DNA of 64,000 nt from Streptomyces roseoverticillatus. Lineage in GTDB: Bacteria > Actinomycetota > Actinomycetes > Streptomycetales > Streptomycetaceae. The translations under genes and the position numbers were made by a program. The stretch lies in contig NZ_JOFL01000019.1 of assembly GCF_000719265.1 (NCBI RefSeq), positions 124,001 to 188,000 of the forward strand, given 5' to 3'. Positions 48,386-56,596 of the stretch are shown one piece after another (position 1 is the first letter of the stretch; each line of letters opens with the position of its first letter). The notes below the pieces were generated by a model. It did no database searches and was not told where the DNA came from. It was given only the letters and a program-made list of their open reading frames with translations.

Positions 48386-48930
48386 GCCTCTCCCTCCTGC
48401 TGGGCCTTCAGTTTCTCCGCCGTCTTCTCGGCCGCCTTGCGGGCCGCCGCGATCTCCTTCGGCTCCTCGGCCGCCGGGTCGAGCGCCGGCGGCTCCGGCA
48501 CGGTCCACATCCAGTCGCGGAGCTTGTCCCGCTCGTGGACCAGGTCCTGGATGTCGGTCTCGGCGTACTCGAACTCCGGCGACCAGAACAGCGCGTCGAA
48601 GGGACACACCTCGATGCAGATCCCGCAGTACATGCACAGCGAGAAGTCGATCGCGAAGCGGTCGAGGACGTTGCGGCTGCGCTCGCGGCCGCCCGGGACG
48701 GCCGCGGGCACCGTCTCCTTGTGGGAGTCGATGTAGATGCACCAGTCCGGGCACTCCCGGGCGCACAGCATGCAGACCGTGCAGTTCTCCTCGAACAGGC
48801 CGATCACGCCGCGCGTACGGGGCGGCAGCTCGGGCTGGACGTCCGGGTACTGCGCGGTGTGCGCGCGGCGCGTCATCGTGCGGAGCGTGACGGCGAGGCC
48901 CTTGGCGAGGCCGGAGCCGGGAATGCCCAT
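48382..48930 (-). CDS. nuoI: NADH-quinone oxidoreductase subunit I-like, two [4Fe-4S] clusters
   Basis: This is a 182-residue ferredoxin-like subunit with two complete CxxCxxCxxxCP motifs ([12 protein letters not shown] and [12 protein letters not shown]), equal to clusters N6a and N6b. The C-terminal helix is Ala/Glu/Lys-rich. It would pass electrons to NuoB and, lacking NuoEFG in this cluster, may receive them directly from ferredoxin. Confidence 0.95.
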   Translation of the reverse strand: MGIPGSGLAKGLAVTLRTMTRRAHTAQYPDVQPELPPRTRGVIGLFEENCTVCMLCARECPDWCIYIDSHKETVPAAVPGGRERSRNVLDRFAIDFSLCMYCGICIEVCPFDALFWSPEFEYAETDIQDLVHERDKLRDWMWTVPEPPALDPAAEEPKEIAAARKAAEKTAEKLKAQQEGEA

Positions 48931-49895
48931 TACTGGGTCACCACCTTGACGACGCCCGTCAGCGCGATCTGCGCCAGGGCGAGGGGGATGAGAACGGTCC
49001 AGGCCAGCTTCTGCAGCTGGTCCTCGCGCAGGCGCGGGTAGGTCACCCGCAGCCAGATCACGACGAAGGCGAGGACCGCTGCCTTCAGCAGCGTCCACAC
49101 CCAGCCCAGGCCGTCCGCGCCGAACGGGCCGTGCCAGCCGCCGAGGAAAAGGACCGTGGTCAGACCGCACAGCACGACGATGCCCGCGTACTCCGACAGC
49201 AGGAACAGCGCGAAGCGCAGGCCCGTGTACTCGGTGTACGCGCCGAAGATGATCTCCGAGTCGGCGACCGGCATGTCGAACGGGGGGCGCTGCAGCTCGG
49301 CCAGGCCCGCGACGAAGAAGACCACCGCGCCGACCAGCTGCCACGGCACCCACCACCAGTGGAAGGCGTCCACGATCCCCGGCAGCGAGACCGTGCCCGC
49401 CGCCATCGCGACGCTCGCCGCGGCCAGCACCATCGGCAGCTCGTACGCCATGAGCTGCGCGGCCGTGCGCAGGCCGCCCAGCAGCGAGAACTTGTTCGCC
49501 GACGCCCAGCCCGCCATCAGCGAGCCGAGGACTCCGACGCCCATCACGGCGAGGACGAAGAAGATGCCCGCGTCGACGGCCTGACCCACCTCGTTGCCCG
49601 GGCCGACCGGGATCGCGACCAGCACGAGGAGGTACGGGAGGAGGGCCACGGCCGGTGCGAGCTGGAACACGCGGCGGTCCGCGCCCGCCGGGACGATGTC
49701 CTCTTTCTGCGCGAACTTCACGCCGTCCGCGACGAGCTGGGCCCAGCCGTGGAAACCACCGGCGTACATGGGGCCGAGGCGGCCCTGCATGTGGGCCATC
49801 ACCTTGTGCTCGGTCTGGCCGATGACCAGGGGCAGCACGAGGAAGACGACGAAGACGGCGAGGAGGCGCAGGACGACGTCGAGAGTGTCGCTCAT
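48930..49895 (-). CDS. nuoH: NADH-quinone oxidoreductase subunit H-like
   Basis: This is a 321-residue membrane subunit with about eight segments. Conserved H-family segments include [57 protein letters not shown] and a C-terminal [14 protein letters not shown]. It contributes to the quinone chamber. It overlaps nuoC by 4 nt. Confidence 0.95.
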   Translation of the reverse strand: MSDTLDVVLRLLAVFVVFLVLPLVIGQTEHKVMAHMQGRLGPMYAGGFHGWAQLVADGVKFAQKEDIVPAGADRRVFQLAPAVALLPYLLVLVAIPVGPGNEVGQAVDAGIFFVLAVMGVGVLGSLMAGWASANKFSLLGGLRTAAQLMAYELPMVLAAASVAMAAGTVSLPGIVDAFHWWWVPWQLVGAVVFFVAGLAELQRPPFDMPVADSEIIFGAYTEYTGLRFALFLLSEYAGIVVLCGLTTVLFLGGWHGPFGADGLGWVWTLLKAAVLAFVVIWLRVTYPRLREDQLQKLAWTVLIPLALAQIALTGVVKVVTQ

Positions 49896-51442
49896 GCGGG
49901 GTCGCCTCCGGCGGGGTTCGTGTCGTTCTGGGGTTCGCCGTCTCCGGTCGCGTTTCCGGCTCCGCCGGGGGCGTCGGTGTCCGGCTCGGCCGGGGCCGGA
50001 GCCGGAGCCGGCTCGGCGCCGGGAGCCCCACCGGACGGTGACTCCGGCACCGCCGGGCTCCGCCGCTCGGGCTGGGCGCCGTCGCGGCGGGGAGAGCTTT
50101 GCGGCTCGGTTGAGTCTTCCGGGGCTCCGGACGCCTCCGCCTCACCGGACGGTGACTCCGGCACCGCCGGGCTCCGCCGCTCGGGCTGGGCGCCGTCGCG
50201 GCGGGGGGAAGCGGGCGGCTCGGACGAGTCTTCCGGGGCCGCGGGCTTGCCGGGCTCTTCTTCGAAGGCCGGGCGGGCGTGGTGCCACGGGGCGTCGGAG
50301 GAGCCGGCGGCCGCCGGGCGGGTACGCCTCGGCGCGGCCTCCCCCGCCTGGCCGGCAGAACCGTCCGACGCGCTGCGGGCCGGGGCCGGGGCCGTGCCTT
50401 CGGTTGCCTGGCTCGCAGAACCGTCCGCCGCACTGCGGGCACGACGGGCCGGGGCGGCGCCTTCCGGCTGGCTGGCCGAGCCCTCGGACGCGCTGCGGGT
50501 ACGGCGAGCCGGAGCCGCGCCCTCCGCCTGACTGGCAGAACCGTCCGCCGCACTGCGCGTACGACGGGCCGGGGCAGCGGCGCCTTCCGGCTGACTCGCC
50601 GAGCCCTCGGACGCGCTGCGGGTACGGCGCGGAGGCGCACCGTCCTCCACCTGACTCGCCGAGCCCTCGCTCGCGCTGCGCGCACGCCGCGGCGGCCCCG
50701 CGGCCTCCGGCTGGCTCGCCGAGCCCTCCGCGACGCTGCGCGTGCGGCGGACCGGGCGGTCGCCCGCCGCGCGGGGTGCGCGGGCGGGGCGGGCCGGGGC
50801 CGGGGGGAGCTGGCCCTTGAGGGGGCCCCATTCGTTGGGGTCGGGGACGCCCGGGGGCAGCATCTGGCGGCGCTTGGGGCCGCCGTCCGCCGCCTCGCCC
50901 GGCTCCTTCGCGCCCGGCCACGCCTTGGCGACCCGTGCCGCCAGGACGAAGTCCTTGCGCAGCGGGTGGCCCTCGAAGGCGTCGGGGAGGAGGAGCGGGG
51001 CCAGGTGCGGGTGGCCCGGGAAGTCGATGCCGAACATTTCGTGGGTCTCGCGCTCGTGCCAGGCGGCACCCGCGTAGACGCCCACGGCGGTGGGCAGCGC
51101 CGGCGCCTCGTGCGGCACCGTCGTGCGCAGCAGCAGCCGGCGCGTGCCCGCTCCCCCGCCCGGCAGCGCGGCCAGGTGCGCGCAGACGCGGAAGCCCGTA
51201 CCGGGCTCGTCCACGGCGCTCAGCCAGTCGAAGAAGGTGCAGCCCAGCCGGTCCCGGGCGGTTTCGAGCGCGGTGATCCACCGCTCGGCCGGGACGTCGA
51301 CGGTGAGCAGGTCGTACGTCTCCTCCGCCGTCGCGCCCTCGCCGAAGAGTGCGACTGTCCCGCCCGGCAGCCAGCCGACCGAGGTCTCGGGAGCGGACCC
51401 AACGGATTCGGAGACAGGAGGCTCTTGCGTCGGCTCGCTCAT
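49892..51442 (-). CDS. nuoC: NuoC-like 30-kDa subunit with very long repetitive C-terminal tail
   Basis: This is a 516-residue protein. Residues 30-170 are a recognisable 30-kDa subunit ([20 protein letters not shown] ... [19 protein letters not shown] ... GHPLRKDF). From about 225 the chain becomes low-complexity: around eight 20-residue repeats of the form [20 protein letters not shown] (231-390), then two 38-residue repeats (about 400-475), then a Pro/Ala/Asp tail. Normal NuoC is roughly 200-250 residues, so over half the protein is an added, probably disordered and alternately basic/acidic tail. It overlaps nuoB and nuoH by 4 nt each. No NuoD domain is fused. Confidence 0.88.
   Translation of the reverse strand: MSEPTQEPPVSESVGSAPETSVGWLPGGTVALFGEGATAEETYDLLTVDVPAERWITALETARDRLGCTFFDWLSAVDEPGTGFRVCAHLAALPGGGAGTRRLLLRTTVPHEAPALPTAVGVYAGAAWHERETHEMFGIDFPGHPHLAPLLLPDAFEGHPLRKDFVLAARVAKAWPGAKEPGEAADGGPKRRQMLPPGVPDPNEWGPLKGQLPPAPARPARAPRAAGDRPVRRTRSVAEGSASQPEAAGPPRRARSASEGSASQVEDGAPPRRTRSASEGSASQPEGAAAPARRTRSAADGSASQAEGAAPARRTRSASEGSASQPEGAAPARRARSAADGSASQATEGTAPAPARSASDGSAGQAGEAAPRRTRPAAAGSSDAPWHHARPAFEEEPGKPAAPEDSSEPPASPRRDGAQPERRSPAVPESPSGEAEASGAPEDSTEPQSSPRRDGAQPERRSPAVPESPSGGAPGAEPAPAPAPAEPDTDAPGGAGNATGDGEPQNDTNPAGGDPA
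50050..50204 (-). repeat. In-frame arms of the palindromic element in nuoC
   Basis: Two 41-nt copies (50050-50090 and 50164-50204, period 114 bp or 38 codons) closely resemble the left arm of the elements at 41793 and 42093: CCGCCGGGC start, GCCGTCGCGGCGG end. They are read on the minus strand as [16 protein letters not shown]. Confidence 0.6.
50280..50752 (-). repeat. About eight 60-bp tandem repeats in nuoC
   Basis: These encode imperfect 20-residue units with the core [10 protein letters not shown]. The units alternate between [12 protein letters not shown] and [12 protein letters not shown] versions, suggesting higher-order duplication in pairs. All stay in frame. Confidence 0.85.
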
Positions 51443-52041
51443 CGGTCCGTCTCCTCCGGCGTGGCCGACGGCGCCGGCGGCGGCGTCACCAGCCCGCTGC
51501 GCAGGGCGGCGGCGGAGGCCCCCGCACCCCCGGCGGACCCGTACCGCTCGCCGAGCGACTCCCGCGCGATCTTCTCCTGCAGCTTCAAGATGCCCTGGAG
51601 CAGCGCTTCCGGCCGCGGCGGGCAGCCGGGCACGTACACGTCGACGGGAATGATCTGGTCGACGCCCTTGGTGACCGCGTACGAGTCCCAGTACGGGCCG
51701 CCGCAGTTCGAGCAGGCGCCGAAGGAGATCACGTACTTCGGCTCGGGCATCTGCTCGTAGAGCCGCTTCACGGCGGGCGCCATCTTGTCCGTCACCGTGC
51801 CGGAGACGATCATGAGGTCGGCCTGCCGGGGCCCGGGCGCGAAGGGGATGACGCCGAGCCGGATGAAGTCGTGCCGCGCCATGGACGCCGCGATGAACTC
51901 GATCGCGCAGCAGGCGAGCCCGAAGTTGAAGACCCACAGGCTGTAGCGGCGTCCCCAGTTCAGGACGACCTTCATCGGCTCCGGGGCCAGCCTGGCGAGG
52001 GGGCCGAGGCGGCGGGGCTCGGGGAGGTCCACGGGTGTCAC
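51439..52041 (-). CDS. nuoB: NADH-quinone oxidoreductase subunit B-like, N2 cluster
   Basis: This is a 200-residue protein carrying all the N2 [4Fe-4S] cysteines: the tandem pair in GLACCAIEF, those in GACSNCGG and the one in [11 protein letters not shown]. The C-terminus has an Ala/Pro extension. The GTG at 52041 overlaps the nuoA stop (GTGA) and has GGAG 5 nt before it; GTG 52047 is the alternative. The N2 centre normally reduces quinone together with NuoD, which is not encoded here. Confidence 0.94.
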   Translation of the reverse strand: MTPVDLPEPRRLGPLARLAPEPMKVVLNWGRRYSLWVFNFGLACCAIEFIAASMARHDFIRLGVIPFAPGPRQADLMIVSGTVTDKMAPAVKRLYEQMPEPKYVISFGACSNCGGPYWDSYAVTKGVDQIIPVDVYVPGCPPRPEALLQGILKLQEKIARESLGERYGSAGGAGASAAALRSGLVTPPPAPSATPEETDR

Positions 52042-52412
52042 GTCCACTCCAGGACGCCCTTCTTCCATGCGTACAACAGGCCCACGGCGAGGAAGCCGAG
52101 GAAGATGAACATCTCCACGAGCGTGGCCCCGCCGAAGCCCGGCGCCGCGAACACCGTCGCCCAGGGGAACAGGAAGATCGAGTCCACGGCGAAGATCACG
52201 TACAGGAAGGCGTAGACGTAGTAGCGGACCTGGGTGTGGGCCCAGCCCTCGCCGACGGGGTCGACGCCGCACTCGTACGTCAGCAGCTTCTCGGGCGTCG
52301 GCACGACGGGCCGCAGCAGCCGCCCGGCTCCGAAGGCCACGGCGACGAAGAGCACGCCGACCACGGCGAGCAGCCCTACCACGGAATAGCTCTGGAAGTA
52401 GTCCGCGGTCAC
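52038..52412 (-). CDS. nuoA: NADH-quinone oxidoreductase subunit A-like
   Basis: This is a 124-residue membrane protein with three segments and the conserved [13 protein letters not shown] loop that closes the quinone chamber. It starts with GTG ((V)[17 protein letters not shown]). It is the first gene of the ten-gene operon, divergent from the first sensor kinase. Confidence 0.94.
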   Translation of the reverse strand: MTADYFQSYSVVGLLAVVGVLFVAVAFGAGRLLRPVVPTPEKLLTYECGVDPVGEGWAHTQVRYYVYAFLYVIFAVDSIFLFPWATVFAAPGFGGATLVEMFIFLGFLAVGLLYAWKKGVLEWT

Positions 52413-52461
52413 GTCCGCCCTCGCTCCCTGTCCCGCGTGTTCGACGTTCTGTACGCACGGG

Positions 52462-52491
52462 AGTCTAGGCCCTGGTGGGGTTATCCCCACC
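52462..52491 (-). promoter_or_regulatory. Candidate nuoA promoter with an 18-bp palindromic activator site
   Basis: TAGACT (52462-52467, minus strand) is a good -10, but no -35 is visible at 17-18 nt. Instead a perfect palindrome, GGTGGGG-TTAT-CCCCACC (52474-52491), covers that place. This fits a promoter that needs an activator. It lies between nuoA and the divergent kinase gene, and a near copy occurs at 53860-53877. Confidence 0.6.
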
Positions 52492-52549
52492 CTTCCCCAC
52501 CCACGGTCCCCATGGCGGCGGCCCGTACCGGCCGTGCAGGCTTGGGGGT

Positions 52550-53803
52550 ATGACCGCCAGCAGTGCCGCGAAAAGCACGTCGAGCAACACCGGAACCATC
52601 AGAGGTGATGAAAAGTATACAAACACCTCTTACACGGATGATTCCGACGGCTGCGACGGTCCCCTCCCCCCGGCCCGCTTCGCCTTCGGCGCCCGGACGT
52701 GGAAGGAGGTCGCGCACCTCCTGCTGAACCTGCCGGAGGCGCTCCTCGGCTTCCTTTACGTGTCGCTGTGGCTCTACGCCGGCGTCCTGACGTCCGTCAC
52801 GGTCATCGGCCTGCCGCTGCTGGCGCTCGGCCTGACGGGCGCGCGGGCGCTGGGCCGCGTCGAGCGGCGGCGGGCGCGGGCGCTGCTGGGCCTGCACGTC
52901 GAGGAGCCGAGCCGGCTCTCGCGGCAGCGGCGCAGCCACGGCTTCTTCCCCTGGATGTGGTCGGCGCTGAAGGACCCGGTCGCCTGGCGCACCACCCTCT
53001 ACGGCTTCATCCGGCTGCCCTGGGGCGTCCTGACCTTCGCGCTCACGCTGTGCCTGTTCTTCGTCGGCTGGCCGTTCCTCGGTTTCGCCGCGCGTGGCAT
53101 GACGAACCTGGACCGCGCCATGGTGCGCGGCCTGCTCAGCCCCTCCAGCGAGCTGGAGCGGCGGATCGCGGAGCTGGAGCAGGACCGCGGCGTGGTCGTG
53201 GACACGGCGGCCGCCGACCTGCGCCGCATCGAGCGCGACCTGCACGACGGCGCCCAGGCCCGCCTCGTCGCCCTGGCGATGGGGCTGGGTCTGGCGAAGG
53301 AGAAGGTCCTGGAGGACCCGGAGGCGGCGGCGCGGATGGTCGACGAGGCGCACGGCGAGGTGAAGCTCGCCCTGCAGGAGCTGCGCGACCTGGCCCGCGG
53401 CATCCACCCGGCGGTGCTGACGGACCGCGGCCTGGACGCCGCCCTGTCGTCGGTCGCGGCGCGCTGCACCGTCCCGGTGTCGGTCTCGGTCGACCTGGGC
53501 GAGCGCCCGGCGCCGGCGATCGAGGGCATCGCGTACTTCACGGTCTCCGAGCTGCTGCAGAACGTCAGCAAGCACAGCCGGGCGCGGACGGCCGAGGTCG
53601 AGCTGTGGCGCAAGGGCGGACGGCTGCTCATCCAGGTGCGCGACGACGGCCGGGGCGGCGCGTCGACGGCCTCGGGCAGCGGGCTGGCCGGGCTCGCGGA
53701 GCGGCTGGGCTCGGTGGACGGCCTCTTCGCGGTGGAGTCCCCGGCCGGCGGGCCGACGGTCGTCACGGCGGAGCTGCCGTGGCGCGACCGGGCTGCCGGC
53801 TAG
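52550..53803 (+). CDS. Sensor histidine kinase 1
   Basis: This is a 417-residue kinase. Residues 45-200 form a four-segment membrane sensor of the type common in Streptomyces kinases (LPEALLGFLYVSLWLYAGVLTSVTVIGLPLLAL). A HisKA_3 domain follows with the phospho-acceptor His232 in ERDLHDGAQARLV, then a HATPase_c domain (SELLQNVSKHS, VRDDGRGGA, SGLAGLAERL). It pairs with the NarL-type regulator downstream. It is divergent from the nuo operon. Start ATG 52550, preceded by GGGGG. Confidence 0.88.
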   Translation: MTASSAAKSTSSNTGTIRGDEKYTNTSYTDDSDGCDGPLPPARFAFGARTWKEVAHLLLNLPEALLGFLYVSLWLYAGVLTSVTVIGLPLLALGLTGARALGRVERRRARALLGLHVEEPSRLSRQRRSHGFFPWMWSALKDPVAWRTTLYGFIRLPWGVLTFALTLCLFFVGWPFLGFAARGMTNLDRAMVRGLLSPSSELERRIAELEQDRGVVVDTAAADLRRIERDLHDGAQARLVALAMGLGLAKEKVLEDPEAAARMVDEAHGEVKLALQELRDLARGIHPAVLTDRGLDAALSSVAARCTVPVSVSVDLGERPAPAIEGIAYFTVSELLQNVSKHSRARTAEVELWRKGGRLLIQVRDDGRGGASTASGSGLAGLAERLGSVDGLFAVESPAGGPTVVTAELPWRDRAAG

Positions 53804-53859
53804 GCGGCCGCCGGCCCCCCGCCGCGCGGAATCGCCTCTACCCCCTGCCCGGCGGCCGG

Positions 53860-53877
53860 GGTAGGGACAACCCCACC
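53860..53877. promoter_or_regulatory. Second copy of the nuoA palindrome, upstream of kinase 2
   Basis: GGTAGGGACAACCCCACC reads, on the other strand, GGTGGGG-TTGT-CCCTACC. It differs from the 52474 site at two positions. It lies 108 nt upstream of the second kinase start. Confidence 0.55.
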
Positions 53878-53984
53878 TCCTGGACACCGACTCCCACCAT
53901 GGTCCGGGCCCGTCCGCTCCGCGAGCCTTGAGGTACGGAAACCACCGCGACCAGCCCACCAGCGATCAGGGAGAGACCACCGTC

Positions 53985-55322
53985 ATGGCCATGGACTACG
54001 GGCGGGCGGCGCATCACGACGCACGCCGGCCCCATCGCGTGCCCGCCGTGCTGCGCGCGCCCCTGGAGGCCCGCACCTGGCGCGAGTTCCTCCACCACCT
54101 GCTCAGCCTGCCGATCGCGGTCGTCGCCTTCTCCTTCGCGGTGACGATGACGACCGCCGGCGTCGGCATGCTGATCACCTTCGTGGGCGTGCCGGTGCTG
54201 GCCGCGGCGCTCGTCGGCGTGCGGGCGCTGGGGGCGATCGAGCGGGCCCGCGCCCGGGCCCTGCTCGGCATGGAGATCAGCGAGCCGGAGCCCGTGCGCG
54301 CGCGGGACGGGCGGCGCGGGCTCGTGCCGTGGACCGGGGCGCTGCTCAAGAGCGGCGTGTCGTGGCGGCACATGCTCTACGCGGTGCTGCACCTGCCGTG
54401 GGCCGTGGTGACGTTCACCGTCTCGCTCGTGACGTGGTCCGTCGGCTGGATGCTGTTCCTCTACCCGGCCTACTCGTGGATGTACCCGGAGTGGTGGGGC
54501 CAGCCCGGCATGCAGCTCGGCGGCGACTCCGAGCACGGCGCGGGCATCTACGTCGACAACCCGTTCGAGATCGGTGTGACCTGCGCCGCCGGCCTGCTCG
54601 TGGTGCTGGCCACCCCGTGGGTGATCCGCGGCCTCGCGTACGGCGACCGGCTGCTGGTGGCCGGGCTGCTCGGCCCCTCGCGGCTCGCGGAGCGGGTGTG
54701 GGAGCTGGAGGAGGACCGCGGCGTGGTCGTGGACACGGCGGCCGCCGACCTGCGCCGCATCGAGCGCGACCTGCACGACGGCGCCCAGGCCCGCCTCGTC
54801 GCCCTCGCCATGGACCTCGGCCTGGCCAAGGAGAAGCTGGAGGAGGACCCGGAGGCGGCCGCGCGGATGGTCGACGAGGCGCACGGCGAGGTGAAGCTCG
54901 CCCTGCAGGAGCTGCGCGACCTGGCCCGCGGCATCCACCCGGCGATCCTCACCGACCGGGGCCTCGGCCCGGCCCTGTCCGCGCTGGCCGCCCGCTGCAC
55001 CGTCCCGGTGCAGGCCGAGGTGGACCTGCCGGCCCGCCCGGCGGCGGCGATCGAGGGCATCGCGTACTTCACGGTCTCCGAGCTGCTGCAGAACATCAGC
55101 AAGCACAGCGAGGCGCGGAGCGCGCGGGTGGACGTGTGGCGCTCGGCGGACCGGCTGATGCTGCAGGTGTGGGACGACGGCAAGGGCGGCGCGTCGACGG
55201 CCGGCGGCAGCGGGCTGGCCGGGCTCGCGGAGCGGCTGGGCTCGGTGGACGGCCTGCTGGTGGTCCGGTCCCCGGAGGGCGGGCCGACGACGGTGACGGC
55301 GGAATTGCCGTGGCGGGGATAG
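53985..55322 (+). CDS. Sensor histidine kinase 2
   Basis: This is a 445-residue paralogue of kinase 1 with the same layout: membrane sensor, HisKA_3 with His264 in ERDLHDGAQARLV, and HATPase_c. The main difference is an extra loop of about 30 residues between sensor segments (PEWWGQPGMQLGGDSEHGAG), probably outside the membrane, so the two kinases may sense different signals. Two stretches (94 and 84 nt) in the kinase core are identical to kinase 1. GGGAGAG precedes ATG 53985. Confidence 0.88.
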   Translation: MAMDYGRAAHHDARRPHRVPAVLRAPLEARTWREFLHHLLSLPIAVVAFSFAVTMTTAGVGMLITFVGVPVLAAALVGVRALGAIERARARALLGMEISEPEPVRARDGRRGLVPWTGALLKSGVSWRHMLYAVLHLPWAVVTFTVSLVTWSVGWMLFLYPAYSWMYPEWWGQPGMQLGGDSEHGAGIYVDNPFEIGVTCAAGLLVVLATPWVIRGLAYGDRLLVAGLLGPSRLAERVWELEEDRGVVVDTAAADLRRIERDLHDGAQARLVALAMDLGLAKEKLEEDPEAAARMVDEAHGEVKLALQELRDLARGIHPAILTDRGLGPALSALAARCTVPVQAEVDLPARPAAAIEGIAYFTVSELLQNISKHSEARSARVDVWRSADRLMLQVWDDGKGGASTAGGSGLAGLAERLGSVDGLLVVRSPEGGPTTVTAELPWRG

Positions 55323-55344
55323 TGACGGCCTCTGGTCGCCCATT

Positions 55345-55546
55345 CCGCCGGACCCTCACCGCGGTGGTGCCCCGCCGTTGCGGCGGCCATCTTCTTGGAG
55401 CGCTGCTCCCGTAGATCGAAGCGTTGCTCCCGTAGATCGAGAGGCCCGGCCTCTTCACACCGGCACACTCCCGTAGACCGGATCGAGAGGCCCGGCCTCT
55501 CAAGACCGCCGCCGCGGCGAGCAACCACCGCGGCGCGGTCCGGCGG
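55345..55546. repeat. Palindromic element, copy 3
   Basis: This fills most of the 328-nt gap between kinase 2 and the response regulator. The left arm (55345-55386) runs CCGCCGGACCCTC to GCCGTTGCGGCGG. The reverse complement of the right arm (55506-55546) also starts CCGCCGGACC and carries GCCGCGGTGGT. The core has three near-repeats of CTCCCGTAGATCGA and two of CGAGAGGCCCGGCCTCT. It belongs to the same family as the 41.8-42.3 kb copies but is diverged. The rest of the gap holds only the regulator's ribosome binding site. Confidence 0.7.
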
Positions 55547-55650
55547 TGCCGTACCGGCTGCGGCGTCACGGCGCCGGGACCGCCGGCGACGGCCCCCCGC
55601 GTGACATGCTGGGCCCGTCGAAATGCCGCCGGACGGGGGAGCCGCAAGCC

Positions 55651-56322
55651 GTGGAGGACAGGGTACGCATCGTCATCGCCGAGGATTCGGTGCTCCTCCG
55701 GGAGGGCCTGACCCGGCTGCTGACCGACCGGGGCCACGACGTCGTGGCCGGCGTCGGCGACGGCCAGGCGCTGATCAAGGCCGTCCGCGAGCTCGCGGAC
55801 GAGGGCGCGCTGCCGGACGTGGTGGTGGCGGACGTCCGCATGCCGCCCACCCATACGGACGAGGGCGTGCGCGCCGCGGTGGAGCTGCGCCGCCGTCATC
55901 CGGGGCTGGGCGTGCTGGTCCTGTCGCAGTACGTGGAGGAGCAGTACGCGACGGAGCTGCTGGCCGGCAGCAGCACGGGCGTGGGCTACCTGCTCAAGGA
56001 CCGGGTGGCGGAGGTCCGCGAGTTCGTGGACGCGGTGGTGCGGGTGGCGCGCGGCGGCACCGCGCTGGACCCCGAGGTCGTCGCCCAGCTGCTGGGCCGC
56101 AGCCGGAAGCAGGACGTCCTCGCGGGGCTCACTCCGCGCGAGCGCGAGGTGCTCGGGCTGATGGCCGAGGGGCGGACGAACTCGGCCGTCGCCAAGCAGC
56201 TGGTGGTGAGCGACGGAGCGGTCGAGAAGCACGTCAGCAACATCTTCATGAAACTTGGGCTTTCCCCTAGTGACGGGGATCACCGGCGGGTGCTGGCGGT
56301 GCTGACCTACCTCCGCTCCTGA
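55651..56322 (+). CDS. NarL/FixJ family response regulator
   Basis: This is a 223-residue regulator. The receiver domain has acidic EDS near residue 11, phospho-acceptor Asp61 in VVVADVRMPPT and Lys in YLLKDRVAE. A LuxR-type helix-turn-helix (LTPREREVLGLMAEGRTNSAVAKQLVVSDGAVEKHVSNIF) ends the protein. It starts with GTG after GGGGGAG. It is the only regulator beside two kinases, so both may phosphorylate it. It sits between the kinases and korAB. Confidence 0.9.
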   Translation: MEDRVRIVIAEDSVLLREGLTRLLTDRGHDVVAGVGDGQALIKAVRELADEGALPDVVVADVRMPPTHTDEGVRAAVELRRRHPGLGVLVLSQYVEEQYATELLAGSSTGVGYLLKDRVAEVREFVDAVVRVARGGTALDPEVVAQLLGRSRKQDVLAGLTPREREVLGLMAEGRTNSAVAKQLVVSDGAVEKHVSNIFMKLGLSPSDGDHRRVLAVLTYLRS

Positions 56323-56516
56323 TCAACTGACGCCGCGTCATTGCCGGGTAGCCGCCCTGGTGGGAGGGGGTCGGCCGCCGGGAGACCTAGCACGAAAGAC
56401 CTAGAGCGGGCGGGCCCGCGGGGCCGCGTTCACGGGATCGGCCAAACCCGTCCGTACCAGGACAAGTGGAAGCCTCACCCTCCGCTTCTTCTTGTGATCC
56501 ATCCCAGGTAGGCAGG

Positions 56517-56545
56517 CCTTACCCACGTACGATGGCGAGGGTAAG
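56517..56545 (+). promoter_or_regulatory. Inverted repeat upstream of korA
   Basis: CTTACCC (56518-56524) and GGGTAAG (56539-56545) form a 7-bp inverted repeat with a 14-nt gap, 51 nt before the korA start. A TACGAT (-10-like) lies inside it. It could be an operator or an mRNA hairpin. The rest of the 274-nt gap shows a direct repeat of AGACCTAG (56383 and 56398) and no other recognisable signal. Confidence 0.4.
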
Positions 56546-56596
56546 CCGGTCGGGCACCACCGAGTGCGCGCCGCCGCCAGAGGGAGGTCCGAAGCA

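Noticed and set aside
50280..50752. CRISPR-like array in nuoC
   Set aside because: Repeats are imperfect, contiguous, without unique spacers, and stay in frame, so this is a protein-coding tandem repeat.
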